The notes under the pieces: model-generated
What the model was told of the DNA's origin: nothing
Databases searched by the model: none
What the model saw: the letters and a program-made list of their open reading frames with translations, nothing else
Program-made: the position numbers and the translations under genes
Assembly: GCF_030272615.1 (NCBI RefSeq)
Contig: NC_081409.1
Coordinates: 618,809,255-618,869,254, forward strand
Reading direction: 5' to 3'
Length of the DNA: 60,000 nucleotides
Origin: Cryptomeria japonica
Lineage: Eukaryota; Streptophyta; Pinopsida; Cupressales; Cupressaceae
Shown: positions 23,269-33,437 of the stretch, one piece after another
Layout: each line of letters starts with the position of its first letter
Position numbering within the stretch: position 1 is the first letter of the stretch

Positions 23269-24690
23269 TGTAGATAGGAATTTGTAAATCATCAAAGCAA
23301 TATAAACATTAGCCTAGCTCAATCACAAAACAAGATTGCAATGACAAATCCTAAAAACATTCAACAGAGACATGAAAACAAAACATTCAAATCAAATGCA
23401 AACCATCACAAATGTGAATGTCTCCTCCAGAATTCTCCATTATCCTTCTTTCTCCTTCAAATTGCTTTGTTTGTGGATCTCACCTACAAGTGCATAAGCA
23501 TGAGATGAAAGCAAGATTGGCAAAACAACATAAAGATACTAGAAGCATGATTGATTGATCGATCGGGGGGGGGGGCATGATTGAAGAAATTTATCCAATT
23601 TATAGATAAATTGGAGAAAAGACAAGATTAACATGAAGAGATTTGAAAGGAAATTCAAATCAAGAATAGAAAAATTATGACAAGTGTATGACAAATTGCT
23701 ATGCAAGGAGTTATGACAATTTATGACAAATTGCTATGCAAGAATTATGACAAGAATTTGAAATAGAAATAGACATTTACGAATTTAGGAGAAATTAGAA
23801 AACTAGGTTAGAAATGATGACTTGGAAATTAGTAAATTGATGAAAATTAGGTAAATTAATTAATAATTTTTCATTCATTAATTAATTTACAAAAAGAGGA
23901 GGAATTAATTAGCCAATTAAATAAATATTTAATTGCAACAAGAAGACTTAGGATAGATAAATAAATCATTTATCCTAGAGGGAAAATGACAAACAAGATT
24001 AAATGAATAAAACCCTAGAAGATGAATCAGAAATGCAAGGACAACAATTAGGTCTTGACAAAAGATAATTGATATCGATTTGATTTGATCATGATTCTGA
24101 TTGACAAAGGACCAATGCTGATAAATGATTTGATTGATAAATGCGCCAATTGATGAGGAACAATAACTAATTGATCCAAATTGTTATGATTGAGAAGGAT
24201 GACGATCGATGACAAATTGATCGCAAAATGACAAGAGTGAAAATGATAACAATCGATGACAAATCGATCACAAAATGACAAGATTGAAAATGACAACGAT
24301 CGATTGCAAAATTGACAAGATTGACAAGGATCGCTGGCGAATCGATCGCAAGATGACAAGATTGACAAGAGGAAAAAACCCTAATTCTATCATCGTTTAG
24401 GATTGATGATGTCTAGAATGAAATCGATTGATGATGTCACAATATGACAAATGAGCATGCACATTGATACGACAGGATAAGATTGAGCAAAATCATGACT
24501 GAAGATTGTTATCGACAAGACCAAATTTGAAAGTGAGACAAATGAAGAATGCAGAAGAAGGACTTGATGCTCGCAAATGATAAAGACCAAGTGCACAACA
24601 TAGGAGAAATGTTAATGTGATGCAAAAACCCTAAAATAAGGCAATGTGCAAATGTTAAGTATGACTCTGCAAGCATTGACCATTTTTAGA
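23269..24690 (-). repeat. Gypsy-A 5' LTR, missing its terminal bases
   Basis: It begins TGTAGATAGGAATTTG in plus orientation and aligns to 6984-8437. It stops at CATTTTTAGA (24690), where the other LTR continues with CGTCTACA, so the outer 8 bp of U3 are missing. Copia-1 sequence follows at once. It includes 11 G at 23565-23575 and the 47-bp repeats at about 24199-24370. Confidence 0.92.
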
Positions 24691-24750
24691 TGAGCTGAAC
24701 AGAAGTCAAATCAGAGTTTATGAGAAGGAACTGACAGTGGAAATGATTAT
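24691..24750 (+). repeat. Duplicated Copia-1 segment at the right border of Gypsy-A
   Basis: These 60 bp repeat 6924-6983, with three differences, all C/T transitions. The left copy ends exactly where the LTR begins. The right copy starts after the trimmed LTR. Four extra bases, TAGA, are shared by the LTR and Copia-1 at the junction (6920-6923 and 24687-24690). Confidence 0.95.
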
Positions 24751-26515
24751 ATCTAAACTGGTAACACCTTTATCAAAATAGAGAGTTGAACTAGTTACCT
24801 CGATAGTATCAGAGAACTCTACAGTAACTAAAGAACATGAAAGAGGAACTGAAAGTTAGAAGACTCCCAAGTATGTGAGATTGAATCATTCAGAAGATCA
24901 GATCATTGGGGATAAGAGAAATGGAGTGATGACAAGAAGAAGACTAGCAACTAATGAGGTATGTTTAATTTCACAAGTTGAACTGGTATTAGTAATTGAG
25001 GCACGTAAAGATGAACATTGGTTGAAAGACATGGAAGAAGAATTAGATCAAATTGAGAAAAATAACACATGGACCTTGGTTCCCCAACCTAAAAATAAAA
25101 ATGTTGTTGGAACTAAGTGGGTTTTTAGGAATAAACTAAATGAAGATGGTCAAGTTATAAGGAATAAGGATAGATTGGTTTGTAAAGGATATTCTCAGAA
25201 GGAAGGAATTGATTATGGAGAGACTTTTGCACTTGTAGCTAGGATTGAAGCTGTAAGATTATTTCTTGCCTACGCTACTTATAAAAACTACAAGGTTTAT
25301 CATATGGATGTTAAATGTGCATTTTTGAATGGGGATCTTGATGAGGAAGTTTATATTGAACAACCTAATGGTTTTTCACTATTAGATGATATAGATATGG
25401 TTTGCAGGTTAAGGAAAGCTTTATATGGATTGAAACAAGCACCTAGAGCTTGGTTTGCAAGGTTGGATAAATATCTTTTGAAGCTTGGTTTTACTAAGGG
25501 TAGTGCTAATAGTAATTTATATTATAAGATCACTAATGATGATATATGTATTATTGAATTATTTGTTGATGACATTATTTTTGGAGGTGAAGATAAGTTA
25601 TGTATAGAATTTTCTAAGAATATGGAGAAAGAATTTGAGATGTCTATGATTGGTGAGATGAAATTTTTCTTCGGTTTACAAATTACTCAAACTGACAAAG
25701 GTATTTTCATCTATTAAACTAAATATGCTAAGAAATCATTGAAGAAATATTGTATGGGAGATTATAAACTAGTAAGTACTCCTATGGCTACAAGTGAGAA
25801 ACTAACAAGAAAAGATGTTTATGCACTGGTAAATCTTACAAGATACAAATCTATGATTGGAGGTCTACTTTAATTGACTCAGACTAGGCCTGACATTATG
25901 AATGTTGTTTGTATTGTTTCAAGATTTCAAAGTGATCCTACAGAAAATCATGAGATGGCAGTGAAAAGGATTTTTAGATATTTGCAAGGTACATCAGAAT
26001 ATGGTTTGTGGTACCCTAAGGATGATAACTTTCCTTTATGTGCTTATACAAATGTTGATTGGGCTAGAGATGTTGATGACCAAAAAAGCACTTCCAGTGG
26101 AGCTTTCTTTCTTGGAAAGAAGTTGGTTTCATGGATCAGCAAGAAACATTCATGTACTTATTTATCTACCACTGAAGCTGAGTATGTTGCTTCTACTACT
26201 AACTATACACAAGTTCTTTATATGAAGCAAATGTTGAAGGATATAAAGGTGGATTGTGATGCACTGGTAGTTATTGACTGTGATAACTCTATTGCTATTG
26301 ATATATCAAAGAATTTGGTATTTCATTCTAAAACAAAGCACATATCTATTAAGTACAAATTTTTGAAGGAGAAGGTGGAAGAAAATGAAGTTAGACTTGT
26401 TTATCTGAACACTAAAGAGGAGATTGTAGATATTTTCACTAAACCTTTGCCCAAGGAATCATTTGAGTACCTGAGAGACCGATTGAGAGTTTCTGCCCCT
26501 TTGGTAGAGACTTGA
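24751..26515 (+). pseudogene. Copia-1 reverse transcriptase and RNase H
   Basis: This is the second half of Copia-1 pol. After about 120 bp of linker, an open frame at 24875-25717 carries the copia [42 protein letters not shown] and an intact catalytic FVDD. The same frame continues after two TAA stops (near 25715 and 25871) into RNase H at 25874-26515, with TQTRPDI, STTEAEYVA and IFTKPLPKESFEYLR. The RNase H entry motif reads AYTNVDWARD where Copia-2 has AYIDANWAGD, so the first acid is lost. The same domains recur in Copia-2 at 58676 onward. Confidence 0.92.
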
Positions 26516-26878
26516 TTGATGCGGTTTGACATCAGTCCGACAAGCATTATCAAAGATACTATTCATTCTAGTACTGATGTGGGATGCTACTGCTCAGGGG
26601 GAGTAGTTATCTTTGTGATTCAATGGTTTATGGTTTTTCTTTGATATTTTTGTTAGATTTCTGGTATTGATGTCAAAGGTGGAGTGATATTGATGTGAAA
26701 AATAAAAATAAAGTGAAAAAGAAAAATAAAGAGGGAGAGATATTGATAAGGGAGTGATATTCAGAGCTATATCCAAGAGTTTGTTGGTTGTCTTCCATTG
26801 GGGGAGATTTATTTGGCATTTCTTGGTACTTAGATGTTTTTCACATCTAGTGTTGCCATCAATGCCAATGGGTGAGAT
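26516..26878 (+). other. Copia-1 3' untranslated region and polypurine tract
   Basis: No gene. Three purine-rich GGGGGAG-type tracts occur: CTCAGGGGGAGTAG near 26596, TTGGGGGAGATTTA near 26799, and GCCAATGGGTGAGAT directly before the 3' LTR (about 26864-26878). The last is a decayed form of the plant copia polypurine tract GCCAAAGGGGGAGAT. Confidence 0.7.
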
Positions 26879-27934
26879 TGTTGTCCATTTGGTTGAATTG
26901 ATTATGTGTTGCATTGATGTTTTTTCATTGATGCCAACACTAGCTATTTGGATGCTTTAACGACACCCTTCTGGTCCCGATAGGTTGAGTGGTTTCTGGT
27001 TAACTTGGATCTAGCATGATCCGATAGGCTCTGGTATAGTTTGGTGATGGAATTGGCTTGTTCATGATACTCATACTCATATTTGGTCATTTGGTTTTGC
27101 TCTGGTGATCGGATACTATCCTGTTTGCTTAGAAGCTTGGTTTTTGGTTCTAGTGAGGGTTTCACCAGTAGAGCTTTTGGTGGAGATATTTGTTGAATTA
27201 CATAAGTGGTGCTGGTGCACCTTTTGGTGGAGTTTCAGGATGTTGTTGGTGATCATGTTCGAGACTTGGCAGATGGAGATCATTATTGTGGCGTGTGGAC
27301 CTATGTTGGGTCCCAATAGATCTAGGTTATGGATCGACTTTAATGTAACGTGTGGATATGACCTATTGTTGTATCCCCGAGATATCTTATGTGTTAGATA
27401 TTATTTGTTTGGTCTAAGGACAACATGTTTTGTAATTATGTAATTGCTTTATTGTTTGATGGCCGACTTGATTGTTTATGGTTGAGGGTTTTGTATAAAT
27501 AGATGTAAGATCTCATTGTAGATCATCATGGTTATTGTTAGAGGTCATGGTCAAGGAAAGTAATGTGTTAATAATGTAATATCATTCAGGCAGAGGAGTT
27601 GGTCAATCATTGGAGATCAAATTGGGTTTATGTAAGAGGATTTAGTCCTCTAGTATTGAGCTTAATTGAAACTATACTCAAGCATAGGATATGCTATCTT
27701 TTGCAGTTCAACACTTCTCCGTATTGTATTTTGGATTTCTATGTAGTCAGTGAGGCTCCTTTTGTGATGAGTAGTGTGCTCTAGACTGTTGGCCTTCCTA
27801 CAAGTGTAGGCCCCTCAATTTTAATTCACATACTTACTACAAAAGTATTATCTGACTGTGGGTAGGCTTCCCACCATGATTTTTCCCTTTACCAAGTTTT
27901 CCATGTATAAATCTTGGTGTCATATGGATGGTAT
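26879..27934 (+). repeat. Copia-1 3' LTR, truncated
   Basis: It starts TGTTGTCC and follows the 5' LTR to GGATGGTAT (4299 in the other copy). The last 165 bp or so of the LTR, with the CTAACA end, are missing and unrelated AT-rich DNA follows. TATAAATAG is at 27494-27502. Confidence 0.9.
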
Positions 27935-30243
27935 CACTAATACATTTGGCCTAAAATTCTAACTAATGATTCATCAACTATTCCACTAACTATCATCTAC
28001 TATTTCACTAATGAATGTCATGATTTGGAGATTAAAATTCAACAACTTATTGTAGTTCTAGTAATATTTAAATAATAGGTGACAATGAGTTATACACTCA
28101 GCATATCCCTTCTAAATGACATTTCTAACCTATTATGTTTTTATCTTACTATATGATATCGATAGCTTAATTACCTATTAGGGGCTCATTGTCATTCATG
28201 GTACTGTGATTTCATGTGCAATCATACTTGGGAGGCAACGTAATAGCCTAGTTCTTTTTGTCTCTACATTGTGGAGCAAAAATAATAGTTGTCAATTGTT
28301 CCTCTTTTTTAAGGAGCCACTTTACCTTTGTTGATTTTTATCTTTTATAACTTGATATCCTTTCTTGCATAGAATTGTCCTCAATCCAAATTCTCTCCTT
28401 GCTTGGATGTGTGTGTTCCTTGATTAGGACCTCTTTCTTTCTTGAAATGGTATGTATTTTATGAATGATCTCTCCTTAGTGATAGAAAGTGTGCAATCCT
28501 TCATAAAGGATACCATTTCCTAGCAATATGGAAGGTTTGTATTCTTAATCTCTTGCCATTTCTTAATTTAAAAGATGATATCTTTATTAAATATCTCCTC
28601 TATTTTTGGAGGTAGACATCTTTATGAAAAGATCTCTTCCTCCCTCTTTAAAATGATCCCTTGACACTTGTTGAAAAATATCTCTTTTACAACTATATCT
28701 TCCTTTCTTATAGAAATGAGGCATGTACAAGGATCTTTCTTCTTAGCTTGGAATGCATGTATGTTTATTAAGGGTATCTTCTTGGTGTTGAAGATGCTTA
28801 TCCTTGATCGCTATCTACCTTAAGATATCAACCTAGAGGTATGTTGTCATCTTAAGGGGAGGCATATGAGCTCTCCTTTTTTCTCATGTTAATTCATTTA
28901 TGTATCCTCAAACTAGAAGTGTTGTGTTACATAGCGCCCCCTAGGGAATGGTTATCATTTTTTTGAGATTCATTAAAGGTTACTTGGAATAACATGGATT
29001 GCTAGTGTGATTATTGTTGTTGTTTACACCTTTGCAAGTCTTGGTTATTATTTTTGTTTGTGTTTTGTGTCACTACAACAACCATTTTGTAGTAGAGTTT
29101 TTGGATTGCCTTGCGAACAAATGGTTTTATTTGTTAATCTTCTCTATCATGGATTACCTAGCAGAACACAACTTGCTAGCCAATGAAATCCATGATGTAG
29201 CATGAATCACCCAACATTACACAACTTGTTAGCTAGTAGTATTCACATTTCTTCTCTTTTCTCTTATCATATGACTAATAGTAAGCATCTCTTTAGTAGA
29301 CCTAGAAGTCATATCTCTTCTCCTATGACAGAGTGTTCAAGTATAATTGTTGGGACTAGGAGTTGCGGATCGGCCAGATCCTCCACCTGTCAGATGTAGA
29401 CAAAATGAATACTTTTTGGATTAGGATGGTACACAAAATCTACTATCAAAAGGTTGTCAAAAAATCTTAGGACTAGGAGGTGTGAACTAGCCTAGTCTTC
29501 TGCTTTTCATGCCATCAAAATTTGAGTTTGATTGTCATCATTTACTTTTCCAAATTCTTCACACGTAACTCCTAAATCAATTTCCTACACACAAAATGAT
29601 GAAAATAGGTTTGTTGATGAGGAATTTCGTAGGTCAAACCTCGGGTTGTGCATTAACCTTGAAGTATAATGTTTTCCTTTTGAGGGAAAGGATAGATCTA
29701 ATCTAAAAATGCTTGAAATTGAACATGATACCTTGATGAATCTTTCTTGAATCCTCACACAAGGTTTTAGGATGTCATCCAGAATGTTGATCATGAGTGT
29801 TGTGCTTTAACTTGAATTCTCCTTCAATTCTTGATGAATTATTGATTGCTTGGTCACTTGGAATTGAATTGATTTTATAATTAAGAGATCACTTGAATTG
29901 TAGGTAGACCCCTTCAAATGACAGGGTAGGCTTCCTTTTATACCTAATCATACATAAAGTGTTTGAATTTTTTAAGCCGACTGACATGAAGCTAATTTTT
30001 TTTTCGTACACATGAGGCAAGAAATGAGGGGTCCTATTTTGGGTCCCAATCATCAGTACCAGGGAACCTAAGGCATCCTAGTCTTGTCAATGAGGACTTA
30101 AAATTGAACAAAGGTTGAGGAAGGAGTTGAAAATGAAGATTTCAAGATGATTGTAGTAGAATCAAAGTGGGCACAAAGAAAAACATTCCTAGGGGATATT
30201 TACGATGGGACATGCTAAAGTAGGGACACAAGAATGAGGCACA
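27935..30243. other. Unassigned AT-rich DNA
   Basis: No gene, LTR pair, primer-binding site or domain was recognised on either strand. Short open frames (29014-29205, 29202-29399, 29585-29794) lack domains. Two loosely similar stretches, gggactaggagttgcgg near 29354 and aggactaggaggtgtg near 29470, may be a diverged local duplication. Some of this may be flanking sequence of the DRM relic further right. Confidence 0.4.
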
Positions 30244-31074
30244 TTGGTTAAAATTTATGACACCACAACTGGTTATCAACCTCTTGATCTCAATAGTTTG
30301 GTTAATGCCATAAGTCAGAATGATTTTTTTATGGTGGTTGCAGGACTATACATGAATGCCCCTTTGAAAGAAAATATAACAATAGAGAAAGCTATCATCA
30401 GGCACTTGATCACTTATAACATGCATCTCAATGATCTCATTAGTTTTAGACAATAATAAAAGAATAAAACATATGGACATCTGTTTTAGACAGGGTATGT
30501 GGCTCCTTATCTCGATATAATAGAGCTAAGATTTCTAGAGATCTCAACACAAGGTTGACAACAAAAGAGAGCATTAACTACCAAATATTCTAATGATTAT
30601 CAAAGATTGATCAAACTAATAGAATATGTAATAGAAGAAGTTACAAAAGAATTGAAGAAGACTGTGTCTTCTCCTATGGAGAAGTTATTGCCTCTACGGT
30701 ACTTTAGGAATCAATGTCTCAAGATCAGATGGACCTTAAGTGATTGTCTCCCTTGTATATGATTTGTTTGGGTGATATACTTCACCATTCTACTCACAAT
30801 AATTTTATTAAGTCTCAAATATAGGGCTTATAACTTATTAATGATGCAATGAAAGTCCTTCATGAAGGACTTCTAGAAGAATTTTTGGATGAGTCTTTGT
30901 CAAGTGCAGAGAAAATACAATTGACGCTTAATGGATTTAAGGAACAAGCTTTCAAATTGGAAGCCAAAGTTTTGAAGGATGTAGAGAAGAAGGTGGAAGA
31001 GAAAAGACTAGAAGTTTTGGTGATTAGATGTGCAACAACACATATCCAACTAAAAGAAAGCATTTTTTTTTAGA
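30244..31074 (+). pseudogene. Unrecognised coding-like stretch
   Basis: Three pieces look protein-like rather than random. The first (30244-30456) has DTTTGYQPLDLNSLVNAI. The second (about 30490-30740) has VIEEVTKELKKTVSSPMEK. The third (30849-31073) has LEAKVLKDVEKKVEEK and reads as a coiled coil. They are separated by stops and shifts. I do not recognise a family. It could be an old gag-like or accessory retroelement ORF, or exons of the locus that also holds the DRM fragment. Low confidence either way. Confidence 0.3.
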
Positions 31075-31433
31075 AAAGTGTAAAGGATGTAGTGGCAGCA
31101 TACATGTTTTAAAAGTAATAGCCTAAATATACTAAGGATATTAAGGGTCACATAGATATTATATTTGTGCGGAAGCAGAAGATAAGCTATAATATTTATA
31201 CTAAGGATATTAAGGGTCATTTATGTTTGTGTGGAAGCAGAAGATACAAGTTGAAGAATCATGTGCAAGTAAATTTCATAAAAGAAAGAAAGCAGACATT
31301 ATCTTGAATGACATGGAAACAAGCTCATCAACTGCCTAGAAGAGAGAAATTGGAGAAAAGTAGAGGAAAGTGTTAAAGGGTGATAAATACATAGAGAGTA
31401 TGGAATACAAACAAACAATGTATGGAGTATGTG

Positions 31434-31808
31434 ATGTGACGTCTCTAATTTATGTCCAGAGGGACTAACTAGTTTTGGGGTTCTTGGGTAACCTACTAGG
31501 CTACGTTTGGAGGAAATCAATGTGTTCATGCAAGGGCCACCTTTTTTATATTATGAGAATTATGCTTTTTCACTGAAGCATATTTGGAAGACAATATCTG
31601 AAAATTTCTATAGTGTGGAACCAGAGTTGGTGGACTCAAAGTATTTTTCAGCTTCTAGAAGAACAAGAGGTTATGTACATAATCTCCCAATAGAAGAGCG
31701 ATTTCAAGTATTACCTCTCCCCCCCATGACTATTTAGGAAGCACTTCCTCAGACAAAGGACTATTGGCCTCCATGGGATCAAAGAAAAAAATTGAATTGC
31801 ATAGACTT
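31434..31808 (+). pseudogene. DRM: DRM-type DNA cytosine methyltransferase fragment
   Basis: DRM enzymes carry out RNA-directed de novo DNA methylation in plants. This frame contains GPPFLYYEN, then IWKTISENFYSVEPELVDSK, RTRGYVHNLPIEERFQVLP and DYWPPWDQRKKLNCI. These match in order the conserved N-terminal half of the rearranged methyltransferase domain (compare PPFFYYEN, VDSKYF, RGYIHNLP and WWP.WD..T.LNC of plant DRM1/2, from memory). In-frame stops occur at 31489 (TAA) and about 31736 (TAG, at a usual Gln or His). It ends abruptly where the Gypsy-B LTR starts at 31809. The continuation is not in the window because the right end of Gypsy-B is lost. It is a relic of about 110 codons, not a working gene. 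Confidence 0.75.
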
Positions 31809-33324
31809 TGTTAGCACATATTTTTACAGAATATCTTATGCTATGTGGAGGCCTTTTTTCTTTTATCATATGAGCATTTATTGCTGGTTTGCATGTGCAG
31901 GAACTTCATTAGCATAGGTAAAGTTCTCAAAAGGATCAACTATTTTAGGAGTATCAAGGTATCACTTGGGAACACTAAGGGCATGCACTAAGTATAGACT
32001 GCATAAGGAATCCATTATGGAAATGTTTGTCAGCAGAGAAGTCATTATGGTATGATCTAGGATTGTCTTCTAGTATTATCAGACCCTATGGGAAAAGGTT
32101 GGGATCACCAATACTCAGGATGGATGGCTCATTTGTGCTGGATTGCAAAATTTCAATTATCGACATAAGTAATCCCAATAAAATAGAAGGCAGATGCGTT
32201 TGAGTGCTTAAAAAATACTCAGCATGGTGTGCGCTCTTGAATAAGTCATACCATCGGGATAGCTTGTTCCGATGAAGCAAAAGGACGTTGTTTTCTATCA
32301 GCATATATTAGCTTATCAGTAAAACATAGAAATTGTTATACCAATAACCTATGAAGCCATCGGTGTAACTTGCGACGATAAGGCAAAGCAGATCATGGAA
32401 TTATAGTATCGGGAGATCGGGAGTAATGAGAAAAGTTTATACCAATACCCGATGACTCAAGGGAACTTAAGGCAGGCCCATCAAAAAAGGGGACCATATC
32501 GAAGTAGTCCAAAAATGGTTAGGCCGATCCCCAATGAATTAAAGAATCAGACGACAGAGCTATCGGTATTACCTATACCAATAAAACAAACTCAGAGGTA
32601 TAAAGCATAAAGGTGCATCGCAGACTTATTGGGACTTCGGGAGAAATAGAAAAAAGCTATTCTGACCCTCGATAAAGATAGAAGTGCCTAGGGGGATATT
32701 GGTGTAGACTATACTAATAAAGTAAACATTTAGTGAGGACTCATCTGGACATTAGAAGAAGAAATTTTATGCTATGCCGAGTCCTGATAGGATTGTTAAG
32801 GCAGATGGTAAGTTGAGAGGAGTTTTCCGAGGTGAGTTATGCCAATAACGCAGGGGTCTTAGTCAGAATGCAAATTGGTATGTTGAGATCATCGAGGCAT
32901 CAGAGGGACATAAAATGAAATATGCCAATACCCGATGGGTTAAGTGAGAGAAAGTCGAAGGCGACGACATCGAGGAGAGTTACTACAATTGAGCATTAAA
33001 ACAAAAATCATAACTAAAACTGAAGGAGTGCTCATCGGGATAAAGTGAACCATCAGGGTAAGAAAAAAATTTCTATCCCGAGACCCGATAAGCTGATCAG
33101 GATAGCTTGTGTCGATCAGAAGGTGAAAAGTTGTAAAATCATAACAAACGACACCAAACAATTGAATCATCAAGAAAAGTATTGCCGATTAGCCGTTGGA
33201 GGTCCTAATGTGAAAAATTGACATAATGACTTCAATTAAATGCATGTATTGAGTAGATCAATGGCCACATGAAGCAAATCCATCTGGATTGTAGTAATTA
33301 AATAAAAATTTGGACTCCATGGGA

Positions 33325-33330
33325 TATATA
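33325..33330 (+). promoter_or_regulatory. Candidate TATA box upstream of the LTR-resident ORF
   Basis: TATATA in GGATATATAACTAGTGTTGC lies about 110 bp before the ATG of the LTR ORF. The same segment is preserved in the 3' LTR (53152-53157), also about 110 bp before its ATG. It could give the ORF its own transcript, separate from the genomic one. Confidence 0.4.
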
Positions 33331-33437
33331 ACTAGTGTTGCATAACAACATTTCGCATAGAGCTATTGCCGAAGATATCAAGTGTCTATTAAGAAATAGT
33401 CTGAGCTGCTAAGCATAGAGTAAACAAATTTATAGAG

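Larger units (their letters stand above)
6984..24690 (-). mobile_element. Gypsy-A: Tat-type Ty3/gypsy element with antisense PMD frame
   Basis: This minus-strand element is about 17.7 kb. On its coding strand it reads 5' LTR (24690-23269), primer-binding site, 2.1 kb leader, gag, protease, G-patch, RT, RNase H, a second archaeal-type RNase H, integrase, a 4.4 kb 3' region, polypurine tract and 3' LTR (8437-6984). The dual RNase H and the polypurine tract AAAGAGGGGCAAAA place it in the Tat branch (Ogre, Retand and relatives). The first 310 bp of the LTRs differ by about 4%. It sits inside the Copia-1 coding region and is flanked by a 60-bp duplication of Copia-1, not by the usual 5 bp. Confidence 0.93.
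3245..27934 (+). mobile_element. Copia-1: Ty1/copia LTR retrotransposon split by Gypsy-A
   Basis: The element has a 5' LTR (3245-4464), primer-binding site, gag, protease and integrase up to 6983. After the 17.7 kb Gypsy-A insertion come RT and RNase H (24751-26515), a polypurine tract and a 3' LTR truncated at 27934. The domain order gag-PR-INT-RT-RH is copia. Without the insertion it would be about 7 kb. The first 160 bp of the two LTRs differ by roughly 15% by eye, which makes it the oldest dated element in the window. Stops, frameshifts and lost catalytic residues show it is dead. The lineage (SIRE-like or Tork-like) is not resolved. Confidence 0.93.

Noticed and set aside
24691-24750. 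Ordinary target-site duplication of Gypsy-A
   Set aside because: Sixty base pairs is far beyond the 4-6 bp made by integrase, and the adjacent LTR end is trimmed.
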